Shown: positions 8,678-17,599 of the stretch, in pieces
Layout: the number at the start of each line of letters is the position of its first letter
How positions within the stretch are numbered: position 1 is the first letter of the stretch
Assembly (NCBI RefSeq): GCF_000411255.1
Contig: NZ_KE150412.1
Span: 1,947,884-2,011,883, forward strand
DNA: 64,000 nt
Origin: Paenibacillus sp. HGH0039
Lineage (GTDB): Bacteria > Bacillota > Bacilli > Paenibacillales > NBRC-103111
Direction: 5' to 3'
Notes under the pieces: generated by a model
What the model was told of the DNA's origin: nothing
What the model saw: the letters and a program-made list of their open reading frames with translations, nothing else
The model's database searches: none
Made by a program: the position numbers and the translations under genes

Positions 8678-8700
8678 ACCCCAATCAGGCTGACTGGGGT
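8678..8700 (-). terminator. Hairpin between mcp and cheW
   Basis: ACCCCA and TGGGGT arms extended by TCAG/CTGA give a stem of about eleven positions with one mismatch and a very short loop. It is followed on the minus strand by TATTCTTTTA. The weak T-tract suggests a partial or intercistronic terminator. Confidence 0.5.
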
Positions 8701-8710
8701 CCCTGCCTCG

Positions 8711-10315
8711 TTAGGCGGATTTGCTGATTTTGAACACCGCTACCGTCCGGTTAAGCTCTTCCGCCAATCCGGCGAGCGACTGGGCCGTCGAGGCCGTCTC
8801 TTCGCTGCTTGCCGCCGACTGCTCGGTTACGGCGGAGATGCTCTCGATCGACGACATAACCTCGGAGGACTGCGCCGCCTGCTGCTCGCTTGCCGCGGCA
8901 ATCTCCATCACCTTGTTGGCCGACTCGTTCACCATGCCGATAATGTTATGGAACGATTCGCCCGTCTGGCGGGACAGGACCACACCGTCGCCGACCGCCT
9001 TGACGCTCTGGCGCGTATTCTCCTGCATGCCCTTGATAATCGCGGTAATCTGCTTCGTCGCTTCCCCGCTCCGTTCGGCGAGCTTGCGGACTTCATCCGC
9101 GACGACCGCGAACCCGCGTCCCTGGTCCCCCGCGCGCGCCGCTTCGATGGCCGCATTCAAGGCAAGCAGATTGGTCTGCTCGGCGATATCGTCAATCACT
9201 TCGATAATCTCTCCGATTTTGTTGGAATCCTCTTCGAGTCTGGACACCTGTTCATTGACCTGGTTCATGCTCTCGATGGACGAATTCACGATCTTGCCGC
9301 CCTGCTGGGCGATATCCAGCGCGTCCGAAGATACCTCAGAGGCTTGTTCGGCGCTGGTCGCGACCGATGTAATCGCGGTGGACAGCTCCTTGAACAGCTC
9401 ATGGATGGTTTGCGCGGCGCCCGCTTGACTGACACTTCCGCTGGCAATTTCCTGCGTGCTCGCCGAAATCTGCTCGGCTGCCGCGGACACGCTCTCAGCC
9501 GACGTCAGAATACCGCCCACGGTGCTTCGCAGGCTGTAAACCATTTCGTTCACGGATTTGGCCAGCTGCCCGATTTCGTCGCGGGTGTCGATGTCCGTGA
9601 CTTCGGTCAAATCGCCTGCGGATACTTTACCGACCAGACCGACCACCCGGTTAAGCGGCCGGGAAATGATCCGCGCGATAGCATACCCCAATCCGATGGA
9701 GATCAGGAAAGCCGCGATCATCACCCCGAAGGTCACGTTGCTGGAACTTTTGTACAAAGCGGCGCCTTCGGCATTGCGTTCTTCCGCCAGCTTCACGTTA
9801 ATCTCGAACATGTCGTCGAAAACCTTCAACAGCTCGTCGCCCTTGGTTTTGAAGACGCCGTCCGCGATCAGGCCTTTAAACGCCTCCCGGTCGTTGCCAT
9901 AGCCAATTTTAACGGCTTCCTCCAGCTGCTTCTGGTAGCTCTCCCATACGGGATGATAAGCCTTAAGCAGATCTTTTTCACCCTGAGTGACCTCTGTTTT
10001 CTCGTAGGTCCCGATCTTGTCTCCGATTTTTTTCACGTTCTCGTCGATTTTCTTCTTGTACTCGTCTTTCTGGGCCGGAGTTTCCGCCAAATCGTTCATA
10101 TCCCTAAGATCCGTTCGTATCAGCTGATAATAGTAGGAAGCATCCGAAACGAGACGAATCGGAACCAGGTTATCCTCATACATGCTGCTCAGGCTGTTGT
10201 TAAGTTTGCTCATATTAACGAGTCCGAAAAAACCCGTAAATACAAGCAGAATCGCGATGAACACGAATGCCGAAACCAGCTTTGCGGAGGTTTTCAGATT
10301 GCGGTACCATTTCAT
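8711..10315 (-). CDS. Methyl-accepting chemotaxis protein (transmembrane receptor)
   Basis: 534 aa. Transmembrane helices at about 11-33 and 187-211 flank a helical extracellular sensor of the four-helix-bundle type (about 150 residues). A HAMP domain follows (about 211-265, beginning [22 protein letters not shown]) and then a cytoplasmic coiled-coil signalling domain. The receptor tip that binds CheA/CheW is present as [22 protein letters not shown], and Glu/Gln-rich methylation helices lie on both sides. The ligand cannot be told. Its ATG overlaps the stop of the 58-aa gene by four bases, so the two are probably translationally coupled. Confidence 0.95.
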   Translation of the reverse strand: MKWYRNLKTSAKLVSAFVFIAILLVFTGFFGLVNMSKLNNSLSSMYEDNLVPIRLVSDASYYYQLIRTDLRDMNDLAETPAQKDEYKKKIDENVKKIGDKIGTYEKTEVTQGEKDLLKAYHPVWESYQKQLEEAVKIGYGNDREAFKGLIADGVFKTKGDELLKVFDDMFEINVKLAEERNAEGAALYKSSSNVTFGVMIAAFLISIGLGYAIARIISRPLNRVVGLVGKVSAGDLTEVTDIDTRDEIGQLAKSVNEMVYSLRSTVGGILTSAESVSAAAEQISASTQEIASGSVSQAGAAQTIHELFKELSTAITSVATSAEQASEVSSDALDIAQQGGKIVNSSIESMNQVNEQVSRLEEDSNKIGEIIEVIDDIAEQTNLLALNAAIEAARAGDQGRGFAVVADEVRKLAERSGEATKQITAIIKGMQENTRQSVKAVGDGVVLSRQTGESFHNIIGMVNESANKVMEIAAASEQQAAQSSEVMSSIESISAVTEQSAASSEETASTAQSLAGLAEELNRTVAVFKISKSA

Positions 10316-10488
10316 TGTCCGTACCTCCTGCCTTTGCGCCCTTCAATGACTCGGAGCTCGGCCTCCAGATCGTGCAGAATGTCGTCTATTTCTTCGCTCG
10401 TCAATTCTCCCTCATTTCGTTCCGGATTGTAATCGGTTCTTCTTCTGGAATTGTCCCACAGCGCTCGTATAACTCTCGTTTTTTCCAT
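10312..10488 (-). CDS. Small acidic/basic protein in the chemotaxis operon (58 aa)
   Basis: 58 aa from an ATG at 10486-10488, seven bases behind an AAAGGTGGGGG site. It has a basic N-terminus ([14 protein letters not shown]), an acidic helical middle ([18 protein letters not shown]) and a basic C-terminus (GRKGRRYGQ). There is no signal peptide or membrane segment, and I do not recognise a family. It lies between cheX and mcp and its stop overlaps the mcp start (ATGA), which argues strongly that it is translated. A receptor-associated or CheX-associated helper role is only a guess. Confidence 0.75.
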   Translation of the reverse strand: MEKTRVIRALWDNSRRRTDYNPERNEGELTSEEIDDILHDLEAELRVIEGRKGRRYGQ

Positions 10489-10531
10489 GTGTTCCCCCAC
10501 CTTTAATTTTCGATTAATCGTGTATGTTTCC

Positions 10532-11005
10532 TTAAGCGGCTTCGGTTTTCTGCAGAAGAAGGATCATCTGGATGGTTCCGACTTCCTGGAGGGAAACCGC
10601 TATTGAAATCCCCTTCTCGAATCCGTAAAGCTGCATTTGACCTACCATGACCGTGGGCGGGGTAATATCGATTTTGTGCCCTTTCTGATAAATGATGGCC
10701 GATGTATTTCCGGCAATCATATTCGCCATTTCTCCCACAAAACTATGGAGCATTTCACCCTCAAGAGGCATGCCAAACATGGATTGTCCCAGTTTACCGA
10801 ACGTTTGCATATCTCCTTCGATCACCAGTCTCCCTTCGACATCGCCAACAATCCCGATCAACACCCCGATCTCGCCCTGGATGACCGCATTTTGCAGCAT
10901 ACTGGGCGGCTTTGTGTCGATAGGGATGGGAAAAACCTGACTCATCGATGCGATGGTGCTGTTCAGTAAATCTTTAACTCCGTTTGGATTCTGCACTTCA
11001 ATCAA
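10532..11005 (-). CDS. CheX-like chemotaxis phosphatase
   Basis: 157 aa. CheX and CheC dephosphorylate CheY-P. The signature helix is FVGEMANMIAGNTSAI (about residues 88-104), matching the family's E-x2-N motif, whose Glu and Asn act in hydrolysis. The two-layer CheX fold is suggested by VLIGIVGDVEGRLVI before it and GISIAVSLQEVGTIQMILLL at the end. A single active helix favours CheX over CheC. The start is a TTG at 11003-11005 close behind AAAGGATGG; a GTG at 10994-10996 is an alternative. It leads the operon, although no cheY lies in this window. Confidence 0.85.
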   Translation of the reverse strand: MIEVQNPNGVKDLLNSTIASMSQVFPIPIDTKPPSMLQNAVIQGEIGVLIGIVGDVEGRLVIEGDMQTFGKLGQSMFGMPLEGEMLHSFVGEMANMIAGNTSAIIYQKGHKIDITPPTVMVGQMQLYGFEKGISIAVSLQEVGTIQMILLLQKTEAA

Positions 11006-11082
11006 CCATCCTTTATGTGTATAAAATGATCTCAGCCCGGGACCTTCGCTGTGAAACGCCCGCGGTTAGAGGCAGGCATTTA

Positions 11083-11231
11083 CCCGCAAATTCGCATTCT
11101 CCTTTTCGAAAGCGTTAAAAATTTGAGCAATCCGGCATAGGTTAAAAGACCTAGAAGATGTTTTAATCATAAACCGCAAAAGAGCGGTGGTAACCGAAAA
11201 AACTTTGCGGGAACCCGCAAAAATATTGCGG
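11083..11231. repeat. Cluster of five TTTGCGG/CCGCAAA elements upstream of cheX
   Basis: Copies at 11083-11090 (CCCGCAAA), 11173-11180 (ACCGCAAA), 11204-11211 (TTTGCGGG), 11214-11221 (CCCGCAAA) and 11225-11231 (ATTGCGG). The third and fourth form a perfect 8-bp inverted repeat with a two-base centre. The cluster sits in the leader of the chemotaxis operon, so it may be a regulator binding array or a structured RNA leader. Confidence 0.5.
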
Positions 11232-11272
11232 AAACTTGTAAATCCCTGTCGGATTAATGGTAATAAATAGAC

Positions 11273-11301
11273 AAAAAAACCGTAACACGGCTGTGTACGG
11301 T
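11273..11301 (-). terminator. Rho-independent terminator of the ComP/ComA-like operon
   Basis: On the minus strand ACCGTACAC pairs with GTGTTACGGT (one bulge), followed by seven T residues. It lies 32 bp behind the response-regulator gene and separates that unit from the chemotaxis operon. Confidence 0.85.
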
Positions 11302-11332
11302 CGGGTTTATGTCGAACTTGATAAATTTTTTA

Positions 11333-12001
11333 TCAGGCCATTTTCGGAAAATCCTCATCGGACAGCAGACCCAGCTGCTTCGCTTTCATGGCCGCTTCGA
11401 TCCGTGATTTCACGTTAAGCTTGTGAAACAGGTTCGTCAAGCAGTACTCCAGCGAACGCTGGCTCATCAGGACGGATGCGGCGATTTCCTTGTTGCTTCT
11501 TCCTCTCGCGATCTCTTTCAAGATCTCGTATTCCTTGGAGTTGACCGCCTGCGTTTCCGGATTGCCGCTTGCCGTTTCCGCAAACTGGCTGCCCGTCGCC
11601 CGCCTGAGCTGTTTCACGAGAGACAAAGGCAGCACGGCTTCGCCCCTGAGAGCGCAGCGCACAGCCGTTACGAGCTGTTCCTTATTTGCCGTTTTGAGGA
11701 CAAATCCGGCGATTCCGGCTTCAATCATCAGATTAAAATGATTGTTGAATTCAAAGCCGGTGTAGATCAGGATGACGGCGTCCGGAATAAGGTTGAGAAT
11801 TTGTTTGGCCAGATCGATCCCGTTCATCGTAGGCATGTGCAGATCGATCAGCATCACATCAAAATGCTGGGCAACCGCCAGCTCCATCGCTTCTTTGGCC
11901 GTATGAGCCAAGGAGACTTTCATATTGGTATCCTGCTCCAGCAGCATTTTCGTCCCCTCCATGACGGAAGGGTGGTCGTCGACCAATAAGATCTCAATCA
12001 T
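11333..12001 (-). CDS. ComA-like LuxR/NarL-family response regulator
   Basis: 222 aa. The receiver domain (about 1-120) has the acidic pocket in ILLVDDHPSVMEGTKMLLE, the phospho-acceptor Asp in VMLIDLHMPTMNG, a Thr in ILIYTGFEF and Lys in FVLKTANKEQL. The C-terminal LuxR helix-turn-helix is EILKEIARGRSNKEIAASV...LFHKLNVKSRIEA. DHPSVMEGTKMLLE and the RSLEYCLTNLFHKLNV segment are close to Bacillus ComA. The ATG at 11999-12001 overlaps the last eight bases of the kinase gene. It is likely phosphorylated by that kinase. No comX or comQ gene is present here, so a quorum role is not shown. Confidence 0.9.
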   Translation of the reverse strand: MIEILLVDDHPSVMEGTKMLLEQDTNMKVSLAHTAKEAMELAVAQHFDVMLIDLHMPTMNGIDLAKQILNLIPDAVILIYTGFEFNNHFNLMIEAGIAGFVLKTANKEQLVTAVRCALRGEAVLPLSLVKQLRRATGSQFAETASGNPETQAVNSKEYEILKEIARGRSNKEIAASVLMSQRSLEYCLTNLFHKLNVKSRIEAAMKAKQLGLLSDEDFPKMA

Positions 12002-15000
12002 CGTTATCCCTAACACTCCAATTTCTGATTTCGAATTTCTGATTCTGTTTCACCGGTACGTTAATGAAAACGGCGAGCCCATTGTTCGGGGAGGAGTAAA
12101 ACTCAACGTCGCCATCCATACTGCGAACTCTTTCTTTAATGCCGTAAACTCCCATACTGTTAAAGGACTCCACCATTCCACTAACATCCATACCGATTCC
12201 GTTATCCTCATAACTCAAATGAATCCGGTCGGAGTGAGCCGACAACTTGAATTGAACTTTTACTGCGTTAGAATGTTTCGTCGCGTTGGCCAAAAGCTCC
12301 TGTACAATTCGATACAACCCGATCAACAAATCGTCGTCGTGCAGAGAGCCGTGAAAGCCCGTGTAGTCAAAAGCAATGGAATAGTCGCTCCGCAGCTGCG
12401 TAAATTCGAACAGGGCCTCCAGAGAAGCCACCAGACCCTCTTCCTTGAGCATCGGCGGCCTCAGTTCGTTGCACGTGATACGGATCTGGTAAATAACGTC
12501 GAGCAGCCCCTGCGTAATTTGAGCCAGCTTCTCGCGCAGACCCGGCGGAACCCCATCGTCCGACGAGATCTCGTCCAGCTTGCGGTACCAGATGATCTGC
12601 TCCTGCAAAGCCCCGTCGTGCAGATCCTGGGAAAGACGCTTGCTTTCATTCTCGGATAAAGTGAATAGAAGCCGGATCAGCCAGGAAGGCGTCTTTTGGC
12701 GGGTCGCCAGCTCGCGGAGCTCTTGCGTCAGATCTTCGATGACTCTGAAATTGTCGTACAGGACGCTCGCGTAGCGGGCAATCGTTTTGATCCACACCCT
12801 TTTGGATTGCAATACGAGAGAAGGGGACTTTTCCCCGATGCACAGCAGGTAGCTTTTTCCTTTAATTTCCCCGATGCGGATCAGATGTCCGTCGAGCGTG
12901 TCGATAATTTCGCAGACGGGCAGCGGGTCGGAACAGCCCTCGACAATCTCCTCCCAGACGTGCTGAGGAATGTCCGAGCTGCCGTTTTTGACCGTAATCT
13001 TGTTCAGCTTGTCCACCTCAACAAGACTGACCTTCTCCGTGCGGATCATTTCCCGCACTTCCTGAATAAGCCTCCGGTCCAGCTCCTGCACGTTCATAAG
13101 CCCGAATAAATCGCTTGAGAAGCGGTCCAGGCTCGTCTGCAGCATATAATAGCGGTCCTTGCTCTCGCGGACAATCTGCTCCGCATAGTCCCGGTCCTTC
13201 TCCGCCTTCTTCTGCTCGCTTATATCCCGGATGACGGTCATGGCGACATCCATGCCGATGTACGGAATGGGAATGGATACGACTTCGGCGTCGATGATCT
13301 GCCCGTCCAGCCGGATGATCTTGTGCTCGGCGATGCGGGTGGCTTCCTTGTTCTCGTAAACCGCGTTCAGCCGGGCCCGCACCTTGTCCTTGTAGTTCGG
13401 GTGGACGGTGTCGTAAATCGAGCGGCCGATCAAGCTGCAGGACGTTCCCGCTCCGAACAGATCCAGGCCGGCAGGATTGACGTAGTCAAATTTGTGGTCC
13501 CGGGTCAGAATCGTCGGTATCGGCGACAGTTCCACCAGGTGGCGGCTCAGCCTCTCGCTCTCCAGCAGGGCGGTTTCCGCCTGTTTGCGCGTCGTAATAT
13601 CCTCGAAGAAAACGAGGAATGCCTCCGACCGGGCGTCGTAGATGGCGGTCGCGAGCATATCCACCACATTGCCGTCGCGCCGGGTAATGGCCAGATCGAT
13701 AGGGGCGCTGGTCCCGCTTTCCCGGATGGCATGTTCCTCTTCGAAGAGCGTACCCGGCTGAAGCCAGTCCTGCGGCGCCGTGCCTATGATCTCCTCCGGG
13801 CATCCCGCACCCAGTACCCGGACCGCAGCGGGATTCACATAGATGACCTGCCCGTCTTTATAGAGCGCGATCGAAACCGGGGACAGCTCCACAAGACTGC
13901 GGTAGCGTTCTTCGCTGTCCCTGAGCGCCTGCTCCATCTGCTTGCGCACCGTAATATCCGTATGCACGTGAAGGGAGGAAAACGACAGTCCGTCGTAGAT
14001 GCCCGTCACTTCCACGTCGATGACGCTCCCGTCGGAACGGACCATTTTGTATTCCAGCGGCGGAGCATACTCCTCCTGCGCCATCGCATTCGCGCGGCCT
14101 CGGGCCTGTTCCACATAATCCGGATGCATGAATTCGTAGATGCTCCGGCCGATGAAATCGCAGGGCAGCGCGGCTCCGAACAGCTCCAGTCCTGCGGGAT
14201 TCGCATAAATAAACCGCTCGTCGCGGATCATCGTCAAGGGCTGGGGCAGCAGCTCGATCAGATGCCTGTACCGTTCTTCGTTCTCCATCAGCTCGCGCTC
14301 GATGAGCACTCTCTCCGTGATGTTCCGGGATACGATGATGATGCTTTCCACTTTCCCGCCGGCTCCCTGGACAGGGCTCGCCACACAGTCGAAATGCAGC
14401 TCTGAGCCGTTCGCGTGAATAAGCCGGCAGCGCGCCGTCCAGACGCAAGCCGATTCCGGCATTTCTTCCAGCTTAAGCCGGACAAGCTTCTCGTCTTCGG
14501 GATGCAGGATATCGTACAGCGACAAATCCGCCGCGGCCGCCCCGTCCAAACCGAGCCTGGCTTTATAAGAAGGAGACGTGTAGCGGAACTTTCCGTCCGT
14601 ACCGACTACGGCCACAAGATCCGTCATGTTTTCCGCGATCAGACGGTACATGGCCTCGCTCTCTTTTAACGACTGCTCCGTCCGTTTATTCGGAGTGATG
14701 TCCCGGCACAGGACAAAAACTCCCGTAACCGCGTCGTTTACATACACGGGCACCATTTTTATATCCCAGTGGTACATGCGGCCTTCTTTATGGTGAGAGA
14801 TCATTTCAAACGTCTGGGTCGTCCCCTGCACCACCTGCTCGAAATACACCGACAACCGCTTCAGGCTGTCCACGCCGAACAATTCGATAAGCGACATCGG
14901 GCTCGTGATATTGTGCCCGTTCCCCGTAATTTCCAGGGCGGCCGAATTGATATCCAGAACCTTCCCGTGCAGATCCAGCTCCACGATCACATCCGAATGA

Positions 15001-15533
15001 TGTTCGAATAGAGAACGGTAGCGCTGCTCGCTTCTCAGCAGAGCTTCCTCCGCCGATTTGCGGGCCGTAATATCCAGCACCACACCGTCCAGACGGACAA
15101 ACCGGCCGCCCGTTTCATCCAGTGTCGGAATCATCCGCACCTGTACCCACCGGATATCGCCGCAGGCGTGAACGATCCGGTATTCGCTGAAATCGGAAAT
15201 CCCCTGTTTGACGTTATCACAAGCTACCCTGTACCGCTGAAAATCGTCCGGATGGATAATTCTTTCCCATGCTTGCTGGGTAGCGAAATATTCAGCCCGA
15301 TAGCCGGTAATTTTGAACAGAGCTTCCGATGTGAAAGGAACGCGCTGGGACGAGTAATCGTACGACCAGGTGCCGACATCCACGGTATGCATGATTTTCA
15401 ACAGCAGGCCGTACTTTTTGACAAGCACTTCATGATGTTTCCGTTTTTCCAGATTTCTTTTGTAAAGGATAAGAATGATTTGGACGGTCAGAAGAAGGAT
15501 GCATACAACAGCGCCGATGATAAATTCATTCAA
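11994..15533 (-). CDS. Six-PAS sensor histidine kinase, ComP/NarX type
   Basis: 1179 aa, starting at TTG (15531-15533) nine bases behind AAAGGAG. A single N-terminal membrane helix (residues 4-24) is followed by about six consecutive PAS/PAC units at roughly 45-160, 168-282, 290-405, 415-530, 540-655 and 662-775, each closed by a DIT-x-(R/K)K-like linker. A GAF-like or coiled region comes next, then a HisKA_3 domain with the phospho-acceptor His in KRLSQDLHDGALQEQ (about 967) and an HATPase domain (LLANATKHSN, YEDNGIGM) near 1060-1160. PAS units usually bind heme, flavin or small ligands, but none can be assigned. The gene overlaps the ComA-like regulator, its evident partner. Confidence 0.93.
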   Translation of the reverse strand: MNEFIIGAVVCILLLTVQIILILYKRNLEKRKHHEVLVKKYGLLLKIMHTVDVGTWSYDYSSQRVPFTSEALFKITGYRAEYFATQQAWERIIHPDDFQRYRVACDNVKQGISDFSEYRIVHACGDIRWVQVRMIPTLDETGGRFVRLDGVVLDITARKSAEEALLRSEQRYRSLFEHHSDVIVELDLHGKVLDINSAALEITGNGHNITSPMSLIELFGVDSLKRLSVYFEQVVQGTTQTFEMISHHKEGRMYHWDIKMVPVYVNDAVTGVFVLCRDITPNKRTEQSLKESEAMYRLIAENMTDLVAVVGTDGKFRYTSPSYKARLGLDGAAAADLSLYDILHPEDEKLVRLKLEEMPESACVWTARCRLIHANGSELHFDCVASPVQGAGGKVESIIIVSRNITERVLIERELMENEERYRHLIELLPQPLTMIRDERFIYANPAGLELFGAALPCDFIGRSIYEFMHPDYVEQARGRANAMAQEEYAPPLEYKMVRSDGSVIDVEVTGIYDGLSFSSLHVHTDITVRKQMEQALRDSEERYRSLVELSPVSIALYKDGQVIYVNPAAVRVLGAGCPEEIIGTAPQDWLQPGTLFEEEHAIRESGTSAPIDLAITRRDGNVVDMLATAIYDARSEAFLVFFEDITTRKQAETALLESERLSRHLVELSPIPTILTRDHKFDYVNPAGLDLFGAGTSCSLIGRSIYDTVHPNYKDKVRARLNAVYENKEATRIAEHKIIRLDGQIIDAEVVSIPIPYIGMDVAMTVIRDISEQKKAEKDRDYAEQIVRESKDRYYMLQTSLDRFSSDLFGLMNVQELDRRLIQEVREMIRTEKVSLVEVDKLNKITVKNGSSDIPQHVWEEIVEGCSDPLPVCEIIDTLDGHLIRIGEIKGKSYLLCIGEKSPSLVLQSKRVWIKTIARYASVLYDNFRVIEDLTQELRELATRQKTPSWLIRLLFTLSENESKRLSQDLHDGALQEQIIWYRKLDEISSDDGVPPGLREKLAQITQGLLDVIYQIRITCNELRPPMLKEEGLVASLEALFEFTQLRSDYSIAFDYTGFHGSLHDDDLLIGLYRIVQELLANATKHSNAVKVQFKLSAHSDRIHLSYEDNGIGMDVSGMVESFNSMGVYGIKERVRSMDGDVEFYSSPNNGLAVFINVPVKQNQKFEIRNWSVRDNDD

Positions 15534-15751
15534 GATGTGTGTCTCCTTTATGCGTTGAAGAGTAAGCTAGGGGATGATGTGCGGCAGATGCGGTTGCCAT
15601 GGAACAAGAAAGGCGCAAATTGGATTCAAACAGCTATTAGTTCGGAAAAAGCACGTTCCAGTCCTTCCCGATCCGTGCGTAAATGCGGATAAATTTGGTA
15701 ATGAAGAAAATTTGTTTAGCGCTAAAGTTTTTATACCGCGAAGCATTGGTT

Positions 15752-15757
15752 TATAAT
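15752..15757 (+). promoter_or_regulatory. Possible -10 box for mqnBD
   Basis: A consensus TATAAT lies 40 bp before the mqnB start. Only a weak T-rich -35 (TTTTTA, 18-bp spacer) can be offered upstream. Confidence 0.45.
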
Positions 15758-15796
15758 ATAGCTTATCCGGATCAGCATTTAAAGGAGATCTTGCAA

Positions 15797-16498
15797 ATGA
15801 GCCCTGATTTTTATTCTCCCTCTTCCCGGCCCCCAGCCGGCGGAACGCCTGCCATGAGGCGTGTCTTGATTATGACCCCGGTCGAAGCCGAACGGGACGC
15901 CGTACTTCGCGGTCTGGCCGGAGCGCCCGGCTTCCGCGTGGAGCTCGCGGGCGTCGGACCCGTGGCCGCGGCTATCTCCACCACGACGGCGCTCGCCGCC
16001 GCCGAGTACGACCTCGTTGTAGCCGCCGGAATCGCCGGCGGCTTCGAGGGCCGGGCCGCGGTCGGCTCGCTCGTCGTGGCAAGCGAGATTCTCGCGGCCG
16101 ATCTGGGCGCCGAGACGCCCGGGGGTTTCCTCAGCCTGGACGAGCTCGGCTTCGGCTCGGCCCGCGTGCCCGTCGACGCGGCGCTTGCCGGCCGCGTCGC
16201 CGAGGCTCTGGCGGCCGCCGGGCTGCCTGTAAGCACAGGTCCTGTGCTTACGGTCTCGACCGTGACCGGCACGGCGGAGCATACCCTGGAGCTTGCCGGG
16301 CGGGTGCCGGGCGCCGCCGCCGAGGGCATGGAAGGCTTCGGCGCGGCAAGCGCCGCCCTCGCCCGCGGCATCCCGTGCCTGGAGCTCCGTTCGGTCTCCA
16401 ACGCGGTGGGGCCGCGCAACAAAGCGGCATGGCGAATTCCCGAAGCGCTCGCCATGCTGGAGAAAGCCAGTTCAGTCTTACCGGAGGTGCTGTTATGA
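15797..16498 (+). CDS. mqnB: Futalosine hydrolase MqnB
   Basis: 233 aa, ATG at 15797 behind AAAGGAGATCTTG. MqnB removes the base from futalosine (or aminodeoxyfutalosine) in the alternative menaquinone pathway. It belongs to the nucleoside phosphorylase/hydrolase fold: VLIMTPVEAERDAVLRGL near the N-terminus, LVVAAGIAGGFEGRAAVGSLVVASEI (split by the family GIAGGF loop) and the catalytic-region AEGMEGFGAASAALARGIPCLELRSVSN. The first 20 residues (Ser/Pro-rich) are not conserved in the family. The stop overlaps mqnD by four bases. No other mqn gene is present in the window. Confidence 0.9.
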   Translation: MSPDFYSPSSRPPAGGTPAMRRVLIMTPVEAERDAVLRGLAGAPGFRVELAGVGPVAAAISTTTALAAAEYDLVVAAGIAGGFEGRAAVGSLVVASEILAADLGAETPGGFLSLDELGFGSARVPVDAALAGRVAEALAAAGLPVSTGPVLTVSTVTGTAEHTLELAGRVPGAAAEGMEGFGAASAALARGIPCLELRSVSNAVGPRNKAAWRIPEALAMLEKASSVLPEVLL

Positions 16499-17325
16499 AA
16501 ATCGCGTTTTCCCCGTGTCCGAACGACACGTTCGTCTTTCACGCCTGGGTGCACGGGCTCGTCCCGGGCGCACCCGAACTCGATGTCCTGTATGCCGACA
16601 TCGATGTTACCAACAGTCTGGCCGCCAGGCCCGGCGGACCGGAAGTGATGAAAATCTCTTACGCGGCCCTGCCCTGGGTCCTCTCGGACTACGCCCTGCT
16701 CCCTTGCGGCGGCGCTCTCGGCAGAGGCTGCGGGCCGCTCGTGCTGTCCCGGGACTCCGCCGATCCGGCGTCCCTCTCCGGCAAGCGCGTGGCCGTCCCG
16801 AGCGAACGCTCGACCGCGTACCTGCTGTTCCGGCTGTGGGCCGCCCAGCAGGTTCCGGGCGGCGTCGGCGAGATCGTCGTGATGCCTTTCCACGAGATCA
16901 TGCCGGCCGTGCGGGACGGGAAGATCGACGCGGGCCTCGTCATTCACGAGGCGCGCTTCACTTACCCGTCCTACGGTCTCAGCCTGCTGGCCGATCTCGG
17001 CAGCTGGTGGGAGTCCGACACGGGACTCCCGATTCCGCTCGGCGCCATCATCGCGAAGCGGTCGATGGATCTGGAGGCGTTGGCGGGATGGGTCCGCTCT
17101 TCCGTGGAGTACGCGTGGGCCCATCCGGAAGCGTCTCAGGCTTACGTGCTCCAGCATGCGCAGGAAATGTCTCCCGAGGTCGCCAAGGCGCATATCGACC
17201 TGTATGTGAATTCGTTCACGGCGGATCTCGGCGAAGACGGCTATGGAGCGATCGAAGCTCTGCTCGGTAGGGCCGCGCAGGAAGGGCTGGTGCCTAAGTT
17301 CGATCTGAAGATGCTTCGCGGGTAG
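16495..17325 (+). CDS. mqnD: 1,4-dihydroxy-6-naphthoate synthase MqnD
   Basis: 276 aa. MqnD opens cyclic dehypoxanthine futalosine to 1,4-dihydroxy-6-naphthoate, the last dedicated step before decoration of the menaquinone head group. The start MKIAFSPCPNDTFVFHAWVHG is diagnostic of the family. The periplasmic-binding-protein-like fold is further shown by ALPWVLSDYALLPCGGALGRG, GKRVAVPSERSTAYLLFRLW and the ITYPSYG-like FTYPSYGLSLLADLG segment. The ATG lies in ATGA with the mqnB stop and has a GGAGGTG site inside mqnB, so the pair is coupled. A perfect 11-bp-arm terminator follows about 180 bp downstream. Confidence 0.93.
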   Translation: MKIAFSPCPNDTFVFHAWVHGLVPGAPELDVLYADIDVTNSLAARPGGPEVMKISYAALPWVLSDYALLPCGGALGRGCGPLVLSRDSADPASLSGKRVAVPSERSTAYLLFRLWAAQQVPGGVGEIVVMPFHEIMPAVRDGKIDAGLVIHEARFTYPSYGLSLLADLGSWWESDTGLPIPLGAIIAKRSMDLEALAGWVRSSVEYAWAHPEASQAYVLQHAQEMSPEVAKAHIDLYVNSFTADLGEDGYGAIEALLGRAAQEGLVPKFDLKMLRG

Positions 17326-17329
17326 CGGG

Positions 17330-17533
17330 TTCCTGGCGTTAGTGCTGCGGCTGTTGTGTAGCGCTATGTAGGGATGTGTAGGTGTGTCTACTGCAAGGGT
17401 CGTAGCGCCCTCGTTAAGAGCCTGATCCCGGCAGCCTTGAGCTGCAACCGCGGGCACAGGAAGAACCCGGGAATAGGCGTGCGCCAACAGGCAGGTTCCT
17501 TTTATAAGCAGCCGGAATTCCGGCTGCTTTTCT
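17330..17533 (+). ncRNA. Candidate structured RNA in the mqnD 3' region
   Basis: Several nested pairings occur in a row: GCGCTA/TAGCGC enclosing GTAG/CTAC, CCCG-CAGC/GCTG-CGGG, AGGAA/TTCCT enclosing GGCG/CGCC, and finally the terminator. A TGCAACCGCG at 17443-17452 resembles the T-box core, but no plus-strand gene follows. It may be a 3'-UTR-derived small RNA or just a structured trailer. Confidence 0.25.
17507..17533 (+). terminator. Terminator of mqnBD
   Basis: A perfect palindrome with arms AGCAGCCGGAA/TTCCGGCTGCT (17507-17528) is followed by TTTTCTT. Confidence 0.85.
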
Positions 17534-17599
17534 TCGTTTACGGAATCGCCGGAATCCGGCGGTCGTTCATTTTATTGTTTTACCGCCTTGTAAAAGCAT

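Noticed and set aside
8561-10432. 623-codon plus-strand frame
   Set aside because: It is antisense to mcp, whose protein has every receptor motif. The frame is open only because of the codon bias of mcp.
17443-17452. T-box-like TGCAACCGCG
   Set aside because: One base off the core, with no stem I hallmarks and no amino-acid gene downstream on the plus strand. Kept only as part of the structured-trailer observation.
15811-17487. 558-codon minus-strand frame
   Set aside because: It is antisense to mqnB and mqnD, both recognised by motif, with no protein features of its own.
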